A stretch of DNA of 46,196 bases from Verrucomicrobiaceae bacterium (GTDB lineage: Bacteria > Verrucomicrobiota > Verrucomicrobiia > Verrucomicrobiales > Verrucomicrobiaceae). Under the pieces are notes generated by a model. That model worked only from the letters and a program-made list of their open reading frames with translations, was not told where the DNA came from and ran no database searches. The position numbers and the translations under genes are program-made. Below are positions 1-6,872 of the stretch, piece after piece (the first letter of the stretch is position 1; the number at the start of each line of letters is the position of its first letter). The stretch covers positions 1 to 46,196 of the forward strand of contig JAIXOU010000052.1 of assembly GCA_027486585.1 (NCBI GenBank), in the 5' to 3' direction.

Positions 1-2849
1 CCGAGCGGATTCTGCACGCGGGCGAACTCGGTCAGGCGATCCGCTTTGCCGTCCTTGTTGTCGTCGTGGCAGATGACGAGGGCGTCCTTCATCTCCTTCA
101 GCGGCTCCCACATCGGATAAGTGTGCCACACGGCGGCCCAGAGGCGGCCTTTGGTATCGACCTGCATCTGCACGGGATTCACGAGCTGTGGGAACTGTGC
201 TTCATCGGCAAACAGGCTCACTTCAAAGCGCGGATCAAAGGCCATGTGCTTGATGGCTTCCTGGCCGCTGATGTATTCGGTGCGGCCTTCCTTCATGGCG
301 CTCGATGACTTCGACTTGCCACCGACATTGGAAATCACCGGCACAGGCGCGGGCACGTTGCTGTCATCGACTTTCAGATCGCCACCTTTGGCGCGGGCCC
401 AGACTTTCGGGTCGCGATTGCCGGTCATGACGTCGAGCATCGTCAGCTCATGCTGGAGCACCACGGCGTTGGTTTGGCCATCGGTGAAAGCCAGCGTCGA
501 GCGGCCACCCCACACGTCATTGCCATCGCGGGCACGGTAGCGGGCATTCCAATGCACGTCCTTCTCCATCACGGCTTCACGCAGTTCTTCGAGCGACGCC
601 GAGGCGGTCACTTCCTTGCCGAGCAGCGCCTTCGCGATCACTTCGGCGAGTTGGCGATTGCCCTCGGCGCTCATGTGCACGCCATTGATCGTCAGTGGCT
701 CCCTTGCGGCTTTGAAAAGATCGAGTGAAGGGTGGAAGAGATCGACAAAACCGACTCCGGCTTCCTTCGCGGCGGCTTCGGTGGCCTTGGTGTAGGCTTC
801 GAGCTGCGGATTGTGCTCCGCGCCATTAGGCACGTTCGGGTTTTTCGTATCCTCATGGGCGATGGGGCTGAAGAGCACAATGCGCGGGAAGGACTTCCCG
901 TTCGGCTTTGTGCCACGCACATACTTCACGAAATCGACGAGCTGCTTCTGAAACTCCTCCGGTTTGCTCTCAAAGGACTCGTTGTAACCGAAGAAGGCGA
1001 ACACGACATCCGGCTTCACATGACGCAGGTAATCCGTCATGTGCATGTGCCCGCCGCTGCGCGGGAAGGAGTTCGGGCGGTCGCCGCTGGCGCTCATGTT
1101 GCGGAAGCGCACGTTTTGCTCCGGCAACGCACTTTGCAGCACCGTCTCCATCCAACCATCGTGCTGCATGCGGTCAGGGAGGCCGTTGCCGAGGATCGCT
1201 ACGGTGTCGCCTTTGCTGAAGGCAAACGGCAGCGTGTCTTTGTAGTCCGCAGGCACTTCGACGAGCGCAGGCTCCTTCGCCGCTGCTGGTGCGGAACGAC
1301 CACCACCGCCCTTCACGGCTGGTTTGCCCGGTTTGCCATCAAAGTCCAGGTAAGCGAGCTTGCCGCCGCCTTTGACATCCATCTTGAGCGAATCGCCCGC
1401 GGCGACATTCTTCAGCTCGAACACCGCTTTGCGCGAATCATCGAGCAATTGCAGCGTGAAATCGCCCAGACGTTCGGGGAAGCCCCGACGGCTCCACAGG
1501 CTAATCGCATCCACTTGCTGGGCGGAACCGAGATCGATCTCCCACCAGGGATTTGGCTTGTTTTCGATCGTGTGCGTCATGCCCTTGCCGTAGTTTGGGT
1601 TCTTGTCGCCATCCATCGCGCGGCTTGCATCACCGCCGTGTCCCGTGGTCGATTGCGTCGCCTTACCGCCTTTGGCGATATTCTTGCCACCACTCATGAT
1701 CTCGATCTCAGCGATCTGCAGGCATTCCTTTTCGCCAGGAATCTCAATGCGAACAAAACGGGCCGGTTTGCCGGTCGCGACGCTTGGCTTAGCCTCCACC
1801 GAGGCTGCGGCGGCCGGTTTTTCGTCCTTTTTCTTCTCAGGTTTCTTCGTGTTCGCATTGGCAGGGATCGGGCTTTCGAAGCCGGCATACATCTCAGGCT
1901 TGATTCCGCGAGCATAAGCGCCACCGCCAAAGGTGTTGGGCTTCGCGGCACCCACAAAAGCGATGTTGAGGTCTGGCTCGATCGCATCTTCCAGGCTCAC
2001 GGCCCAGAACATCGCGTTCACCATCATGCGGCGGTAGCCTTCGTTCGTGATGTCTTCCGAGGTGCCGTAGAGCGATGTGAAAACGCGGCCTGCTTTGCCC
2101 GATGCGCTCTTGTAAGTGCGTGTCCATTCGCTCGGCTGGGGTGGCTGCGTTTTGGAGGCTGGGGAGTCCTGCGTCATGCCATCGAGCGGCTGAGCCATCG
2201 TCAAAATGTCACCATCGGTTGGTTTGCCGACGTATCCGCCAGCCTGCACCCAAATGTCCTTCACGCCGCGCAGGATCGGATGTTGTTTCATGGCATCCAC
2301 GATGGCGATGCGTGTGCTCTGCGTGTGATTTTTGCCATAATGACCAACCCAAGTCTGTCCGAGCACCTGATGGCCGAAGCCGAGCTCGTAATCGCTGCCT
2401 TTGTAGTCATACGAATACTTCGCATAGGGCGCGTCCTTTGGAATCTTGAAGCCATGCGTGGCTGTGCGCATGCCGATCACGGCGCCACCGCGATTCAAAT
2501 AGGCATCAAAATGTTTCATCTGCTCCGCTGGGAAGTTCTGGAAGCGTAGGAACACCACCGCGAGATCCGCCGTGTCCAGCGCCTCGATCCCCGGCATGTT
2601 TGATTTGTCACCACCGACGATCTCCCCGGACTCAGGATCAATGCCAAACAGCACCGTGCATTTAAAGCCATGATGCTTGGCCAAGATGCGAGCCAACTGC
2701 GGCAGCGATTCCTCGGAGCGATACTCATGGTCATCCGCCATGAAGACAATGTGCTTGCCTTTGCCAGGACCTCCGGTGCCTTCATAGACAAGTGGAGCAG
2801 CCGTCGCGAAGGTGGCAAGGCAGAGCAGAGTGAGGAGGATGTGTTTCAT
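1..2849 (-). CDS. ThuA-like / discoidin-like / SGNH-like / PVC-type dehydrogenase multidomain protein (C-terminus off window)
   Basis: An open frame runs from an ATG at 2849 to the left edge with no stop (about 949 codons seen). The N-terminus has a short signal peptide. A ThuA-like region follows (roughly residues 25-265, with HIVFMADDHEYR and a GGAVIGMRTATHGF stretch). Next comes a discoidin/F5-8C-like domain (about 345-480, WWEIDLG) and an SGNH hydrolase-like domain (about 545-750). The last residues match the start of PVC-type membrane-bound dehydrogenase propellers (DPRFEVSLFADE from about residue 865), whose usual CxxCH heme domain would lie outside the window. In the SGNH part the block I nucleophile region reads GNGLPDR rather than GDS, while FFGYNE keeps the block III Gly/Asn, so hydrolase activity is doubtful. 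Probably exported and acting on carbohydrate; the substrate is unknown. Family calls come from motif recognition only. Confidence 0.85.
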   Translation of the reverse strand, partial: MKHILLTLLCLATFATAAPLVYEGTGGPGKGKHIVFMADDHEYRSEESLPQLARILAKHHGFKCTVLFGIDPESGEIVGGDKSNMPGIEALDTADLAVVFLRFQNFPAEQMKHFDAYLNRGGAVIGMRTATHGFKIPKDAPYAKYSYDYKGSDYELGFGHQVLGQTWVGHYGKNHTQSTRIAIVDAMKQHPILRGVKDIWVQAGGYVGKPTDGDILTMAQPLDGMTQDSPASKTQPPQPSEWTRTYKSASGKAGRVFTSLYGTSEDITNEGYRRMMVNAMFWAVSLEDAIEPDLNIAFVGAAKPNTFGGGAYARGIKPEMYAGFESPIPANANTKKPEKKKDEKPAAAASVEAKPSVATGKPARFVRIEIPGEKECLQIAEIEIMSGGKNIAKGGKATQSTTGHGGDASRAMDGDKNPNYGKGMTHTIENKPNPWWEIDLGSAQQVDAISLWSRRGFPERLGDFTLQLLDDSRKAVFELKNVAAGDSLKMDVKGGGKLAYLDFDGKPGKPAVKGGGGRSAPAAAKEPALVEVPADYKDTLPFAFSKGDTVAILGNGLPDRMQHDGWMETVLQSALPEQNVRFRNMSASGDRPNSFPRSGGHMHMTDYLRHVKPDVVFAFFGYNESFESKPEEFQKQLVDFVKYVRGTKPNGKSFPRIVLFSPIAHEDTKNPNVPNGAEHNPQLEAYTKATEAAAKEAGVGFVDLFHPSLDLFKAAREPLTINGVHMSAEGNRQLAEVIAKALLGKEVTASASLEELREAVMEKDVHWNARYRARDGNDVWGGRSTLAFTDGQTNAVVLQHELTMLDVMTGNRDPKVWARAKGGDLKVDDSNVPAPVPVISNVGGKSKSSSAMKEGRTEYISGQEAIKHMAFDPRFEVSLFADEAQFPQLVNPVQMQVDTKGRLWAAVWHTYPMWEPLKEMKDALVICHDDNKDGKADRLTEFARVQNPL

Positions 2850-2970
2850 GCGGTTGGTAGGCTTCTAAGTCGTCGCGTTGTCGGGTGTTTTTGCGAAAAA
2901 AGAGGCGATTCAGAGTCTTTACCCCACAGGAGCGGCTGAAACCGGACAAAGTTCCCGTGATTAAAATCGA

Positions 2971-3213
2971 ATGTGGCCGCACCCATCACGGTACGTCCAC
3001 AAAACGGCAGGGAATGCGGGCACACCCATCTTGGTACGTCCACAAACCCGCAGGGAATATGGCCACACCCATCACGGTACGTCCACAAAACGGCAGGGAA
3101 TGAGGGCACACCTATCTTGGTACGTCCACAAAACGGCAGGGAATGCGGCCACACCCATCTTGGTACGTCCACAAAACGGCAGGGAATGTGGGCGCACCTA
3201 TCTTGGTACGTCC
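2971..3213. repeat. 43-bp tandem repeat array, about 5.6 copies
   Basis: The string GGTACGTCC recurs at 2990, 3033, 3076, 3119, 3162 and 3205, an exact 43-bp period. Each unit continues with CACAAAACGGCAGGGAAT and ends with a C-rich CACCCATCTT or CACCCATCAC. Copies differ at only a few sites, and the first and last are partial. Because 43 is not a multiple of three and the unit lacks stops in several frames, the array creates spurious open frames on both strands. The array lies between the divergent multidomain gene (minus) and hsdR (plus), so it occupies the presumed promoter region of both. It is not a CRISPR: units are contiguous with no unique spacers. Confidence 0.93.
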
Positions 3214-3233
3214 AAATCCGAGCTCGGATTTGG
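3212..3233. repeat. 22-bp perfect palindrome at the repeat-array edge
   Basis: The two halves CCAAATCCGAG and CTCGGATTTGG are exact reverse complements with no loop. The palindrome begins where the last 43-bp unit breaks off after GGTACGTCC. A second CTCGGATTTG follows at about 3245. It could be a protein-binding site or the scar of a recombination event; nothing in the sequence decides between these. Confidence 0.7.
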
Positions 3234-3494
3234 GCACTCCCATCTCGGATTTGAGAATGCAGGCAGGTTTTGGGCCTTTCTTGAGACTGGATCACCGCTT
3301 ATTGAGAAAGAACGAAGAACCAAGAACGAGGAACTTCGAATGCTTCATCCATCATCCTTCAGCATTCATCCTTTTCTTACCCTCTTCCCTTGCCATCCAT
3401 AGCGCTCACCGCTTAGATAGGGAAAGTACCGCATGGCCAGCACTTTATCCATCGAAAGCAGCTCCGCTGCAATCTCAGAACTTGCTTTAGCCGC
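3234..3494. other. Gene-free leader between repeat array and hsdR
   Basis: No credible gene is present. The stretch holds a degenerate echo of the 43-bp unit (to about 3255), a purine tract with repeated AAGAAC/GAAGAAC words (3303-3332) and CATTCATCC/CATCCATCATCC direct repeats (about 3345-3372). The hsdR promoter should lie here, but no confident -35/-10 pair or Shine-Dalgarno sequence was found. Confidence 0.5.
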
Positions 3495-6041
3495 ATGAAA
3501 GAAGCCACCGCGCGCATCAAGATCAACAAGCTGCTCGAAGCGGCAGGTTGGCGCTTCTTTGCCGATGCCAAAGGACCGGCGAACATCCAGCTTGAGCCCA
3601 AAGCCACGCTGAAGACTCAGGACCTCGACGCGCTCGGGGCGAACTTCGAGAAATCCAGCAAGGGCTTCATCGACTTCCTACTCCTCAACGAAAAAGGATT
3701 CCCGTTCATCGTCCTCGAAGCCAAAGCCGAGGACAAACACCCGCTTGTCGGCAAGGAGCAGGCGCGCAAATATGCCAAGTCTCAGAACTGCCGCTTCGTC
3801 ATCCTCTCCAACGGCAACCTGCATTACTTCTGGGACCTACAGAGGGGCAATCCCGAGGTGATCACGACCTTCCCGTCGCCTGCGTCGGTCATGGGGTATC
3901 AAAAGATCATCCCGATGCCAAAGCGCCTCAGCACCGAGGTGGTGGATGACGACTACGTGGTGCGGACTCAGCGCCCGAATTACCTGAGCGAGGCAGGTTG
4001 GAAGAACGAGGACGAGCGGGGTCGCTACGTAGAGATTCACGGCCTACGCTTCCTCCGACCTTATCAAAAGAAGGCCATTCACTCTATCCAGCAAGCGGTG
4101 GATGCAGGCAAGACCCGCTTCCTGCTGGAGATGGCCACTGGCACCGGTAAGACGCTCACCTCTGCTGCCATCATCAAGCTGTTCCTCAGCACCGGCAACG
4201 TCCAGCGCGTGCTCTTCCTCGTGGACCGACTGGAACTGGAGGACCAAGCAGTCAAAGCTTTCCGCAAGGTGCTCGCGAACGACTACAAGGCCGTGATCTA
4301 CAAGGAGAACCGCGACGACTGGCGGCATGCGGAGATTGTCGTTACCACGGTCCAGTCCCTTCTATTCGACAACAAGTTCCAGCGCCTCTTTTCGCCCACG
4401 GACTTTGATCTCGTTATCTCCGACGAAGCCCACCGCAGCATCGGTGGCAATGCACGGGCCGTGTTTGATTACTTCATCGGTTACAAGCTCGGTCTTACCG
4501 CCACACCGCGTGACTACCTCAAGAATCTCGACAAGGAAGAATCCCACCGCAAAGACCCACGTGAGTATGAGCGCCGTCTCATGCTGGACACCTACCGCAC
4601 CTTCGGCTGTGAGGACGGCAATCCCACTTTCCGCTATTCTCTGCTCGATGGCGTGAAGGAGGGCTTCCTCATCAATCCCACTGTCGTTGATTGCCGCACG
4701 GAAGTCACCACTCAGCTGCTGTCAGATTCGGGATACGTCGTCAGTGCCTCGGAAGAGGAAAGCGCGGAGGCGGAGGGCGACGACAAGGAGGTCTATCGCA
4801 TCCGCCAGTTTGAGAAGCAGTTCTTCTCTCCAGCCACGAACCAAGTCTTCTGCAAGACCTTCCTCGAAAACTCCCTGCGTGATCCCATCAGCGGAGAGAT
4901 GGGCAAGTCAATCGTCTTCGCCGTCAGCCAGCACCATGCGGCCAAGCTGGCACAGATCTTCAACGAGATGGCCGATGTCGTCTGGCCGGGGAAATACCAG
5001 TCCGACTTTGCTGTGCAGGTGACCTCCCACATCACAGATGCGCAGCAGTTCACGATCAATTTCACGAACAACAACCTCATGGGCAGTGCGAACTTCCTGC
5101 CGGAGTATCGCACCAGCAAGGCGCGCATCTGCGTCACCGTGGGCATGATGACCACCGGCTACGACTGCCCGGACCTCCTGAACCTCGGACTGTTCCGCCC
5201 CATCTTCTCGCCCACGGATTTCATCCAGATCAAAGGCCGCGGCACGCGCAAGCATGACTTCCGCGAGCAGTTGCTCGATGAGGAGATGAAGGAGAACGTC
5301 AAGGAGCCGCTGAAGTCCTCCTTCAAGCTTTTCGACTTCTTTGCCAACTGCGAATACTTCGAGGAGAAGTACGACTACGATCAGGTCATCAAGCCGCCGC
5401 GTCCGCCCGGCGGCGGTGACGAAGGTGGGGACACTGGCGGTGGCACCACCAGTGGCGCAGGCCACGAGCATCTCGGTGTGGACCTCGTGTCATCGCTCAA
5501 AGAGGAAACCATCGGGCATCAAGGGATGAAGGTGGACCGCATGTTCTTCCAGAGCTTTGAGGACCGCGTGAAGGACATGCCGGATGTCGCGGCTGGTGTC
5601 GAGGCGGGTCATTGGGATGTCGTCACCGACTACGTGCAGAAGCACCTGCTCGACAAGCCCACGGAGCACTTCACGCTGGACAAGTTGCGCAAAGCCGCTG
5701 GGGTGGATCGCCGCCTGTCGCTGCGCGAGATCTTGGAAAAGATCTTCGGCCTCATCCCCGGTTTCAAGTCGAAGGACGATCTACTGGAAGAGGAGTTTGC
5801 CAAGTTCCTCGCCGATGCCAAGCCGGAGGACGCCGCGTCCATCCCCGCGCTCAAGACCTACTTCAAGGCCTACGTCAGCAGCGAGTCCGTGCGCCGCATC
5901 ATCGAGAAGAAGGAGTTCACCGAATTGAATACCCATCCCGTTTTCAGCATCGCTGACTTCAAGGCCGTGCCGCCGAAGTTCCGGCAGTTGATTCCTGAGT
6001 ATGTTCAGGATTATGTGAGTCTGAACCAGTTCGTCGCATGA
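3495..6041 (+). CDS. hsdR: Type I restriction enzyme R subunit, EcoEI-like (DEAD/DEAH translocase-nuclease)
   Basis: This is the motor and nuclease subunit that translocates DNA and cuts it at a distance when the HsdM/HsdS complex meets an unmethylated site. The N-terminal nuclease has the PD-(D/E)xK pattern (D60, E75, K77 in IDFLL...VLEAKAE). The Walker A motif ATGTGKT is at 214-220 and the DEAH box at 310-313. GLTATPRDY follows as motif III, and motif VI appears as QIKGRGTRKHDF. The C-terminal part, after a Gly-rich linker (GGGDEGGDTGGGTTSG), matches the EcoEI R C-terminal domain. At 848 residues it has the usual length for this subclass and appears intact. The stop overlaps the start of the next gene (ATGA), which implies translational coupling. 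Confidence 0.95.
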   Translation: MKEATARIKINKLLEAAGWRFFADAKGPANIQLEPKATLKTQDLDALGANFEKSSKGFIDFLLLNEKGFPFIVLEAKAEDKHPLVGKEQARKYAKSQNCRFVILSNGNLHYFWDLQRGNPEVITTFPSPASVMGYQKIIPMPKRLSTEVVDDDYVVRTQRPNYLSEAGWKNEDERGRYVEIHGLRFLRPYQKKAIHSIQQAVDAGKTRFLLEMATGTGKTLTSAAIIKLFLSTGNVQRVLFLVDRLELEDQAVKAFRKVLANDYKAVIYKENRDDWRHAEIVVTTVQSLLFDNKFQRLFSPTDFDLVISDEAHRSIGGNARAVFDYFIGYKLGLTATPRDYLKNLDKEESHRKDPREYERRLMLDTYRTFGCEDGNPTFRYSLLDGVKEGFLINPTVVDCRTEVTTQLLSDSGYVVSASEEESAEAEGDDKEVYRIRQFEKQFFSPATNQVFCKTFLENSLRDPISGEMGKSIVFAVSQHHAAKLAQIFNEMADVVWPGKYQSDFAVQVTSHITDAQQFTINFTNNNLMGSANFLPEYRTSKARICVTVGMMTTGYDCPDLLNLGLFRPIFSPTDFIQIKGRGTRKHDFREQLLDEEMKENVKEPLKSSFKLFDFFANCEYFEEKYDYDQVIKPPRPPGGGDEGGDTGGGTTSGAGHEHLGVDLVSSLKEETIGHQGMKVDRMFFQSFEDRVKDMPDVAAGVEAGHWDVVTDYVQKHLLDKPTEHFTLDKLRKAAGVDRRLSLREILEKIFGLIPGFKSKDDLLEEEFAKFLADAKPEDAASIPALKTYFKAYVSSESVRRIIEKKEFTELNTHPVFSIADFKAVPPKFRQLIPEYVQDYVSLNQFVA

Positions 6042-6811
6042 GTAAACTTAGACCCAGTGGTGGCTATCGTGACACCGCCAGCTTCCAGACAACCACGATC
6101 ATCTACGATGCCACCGTCTGGTTCTGCGAGAAGTTCGTCGATTCCCGCTCGCGCACGGTGGACCAGATGGTGCAGGCCGCGCGCTCGGGTCGCCAGAACA
6201 TTGCCGAGGGCAGCCGTGCCGCCGCCACGTCGTCGCAGACAGAGCTGCGCCTCGTCAACGTGGCCCGTTCCAGCTTGGAGGAGCTGCTGCTCGACTACGA
6301 GGACTTCCTCCGGCATCGCCGGTTGCCGCAATGGGCACCCGACAGCCTAGAAGCTAGCGCCGTGCGCAGCGTGCCCACCCGCTTCAGAAAAGATCAGTCA
6401 GATCAGCCTGATCCGCCCAATCTGACCGATCTCTCCGATCATCAGCGCTACGCCCTTTATGCCCGCTGGCTGGACCACGCGGACCCTGCCATTCGCGCGA
6501 ATGCGCTCATCTGCCTCATCAACCAGGCCAACTTCCTCCTGGATCGGCAGATCGCCGCTCTGGAGCAGGCCTTCGTGGAAGAGGGCGGCTACAGCGAGCA
6601 ACTGGCCACCGCCCGGATGGCGCATCGGAGAAAAAAAGATCAGTCTGATCCGCCAGATCCGGCCAATCAGTCGGATCTCTCGAAAATTCCCAAGTGCCCG
6701 CAATGCGGAGCACTCATGGCCCTGCGCACCGCCAAGACCGGCAAGAACGCCGGGCAGCCCTTTTGGGGCTGCACCCAATACCCCGATTGCAAAGGCACCC
6801 AGCCCGTCTGA
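6038..6811 (+). CDS. Four-helix-bundle suffix domain protein with topoisomerase-type zinc ribbon
   Basis: A 257-residue protein starting inside the hsdR stop codon. Residues about 20-100 carry the four-helix-bundle pattern (VDQMVQAARSGRQNIAEGS, then SSLEELLLDYEDFL) typical of the 23S intervening-sequence/S23-like superfamily and its 'suffix' extension. The C-terminus (about 220-255) is a Cys4 zinc ribbon like those ending topoisomerase I (KCPQCGALM ... FWGCTQYPDCKG). Two low-complexity stretches rich in D, S, P and Q (about residues 117-135 and 204-218) are encoded by the GATC repeat. The zinc ribbon suggests nucleic-acid binding; a role as accessory factor of the restriction system is inferred from its position in the operon. 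Confidence 0.85.
   Translation: MSKLRPSGGYRDTASFQTTTIIYDATVWFCEKFVDSRSRTVDQMVQAARSGRQNIAEGSRAAATSSQTELRLVNVARSSLEELLLDYEDFLRHRRLPQWAPDSLEASAVRSVPTRFRKDQSDQPDPPNLTDLSDHQRYALYARWLDHADPAIRANALICLINQANFLLDRQIAALEQAFVEEGGYSEQLATARMAHRRKKDQSDPPDPANQSDLSKIPKCPQCGALMALRTAKTGKNAGQPFWGCTQYPDCKGTQPV
6386..6440. repeat. GATC 9-bp-periodic repeat, copy 1 (inside the zinc-ribbon gene)
   Basis: Successive 9-bp units are GATCAGTCA, GATCAGCCT, GATCCGCCC, AATCTGACC and GATCTCTCC, preceded by AGAAAA. In frame they encode a run of Asp/Asn-x-Ser/Pro/Thr triplets. The fourth unit starts AATC instead of GATC, as in copies 2 and 5. Confidence 0.85.
6629..6686. repeat. GATC 9-bp-periodic repeat, copy 2 (inside the zinc-ribbon gene)
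   Basis: The order of units matches copy 1: an A-rich lead, then GATCAGTCT, GATCCGCCA, GATCCGGCC, AATCAGTCG and GATCTCTCG. It lies just before the zinc ribbon and is read in the same frame (GAT as Asp). Confidence 0.85.
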
Positions 6812-6817
6812 ACCATA

Positions 6818-6863
6818 CGTCAGATCCGCCCGATTCCCCTGATCTGCCCGATCCGTCCCATTT
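6818..6863. repeat. GATC 9-bp-periodic repeat, copy 3 (between genes)
   Basis: Units GATCCGCCC, GATTCCCCT, GATCTGCCC and GATCCGTCC fill most of the 61-bp spacer between the zinc-ribbon gene and the hsdM-hsdS fusion. This is the only non-coding copy, so the element is not simply a protein linker. Confidence 0.8.
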
Positions 6864-6872
6864 CCCACCCCC

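Noticed and set aside
732..2549. 605-codon plus-strand open frame
   Set aside because: It is antisense to the clearly homologous minus-strand multidomain protein. Its translation is Arg/His/Ala-rich and shows no family motif, as expected for a GC-rich shadow frame.
2971..3213. CRISPR array
   Set aside because: The repeats are contiguous with a fixed 43-bp period and nearly identical throughout; there are no unique spacers and no cas genes nearby.
2846..3295. 149-codon minus-strand open frame, and several plus-strand frames, across 2885-3490
   Set aside because: They are produced by the 43-bp repeat, which lacks stops in several frames. The proteins are the repeat unit translated in rotating frames, with no recognisable domain.
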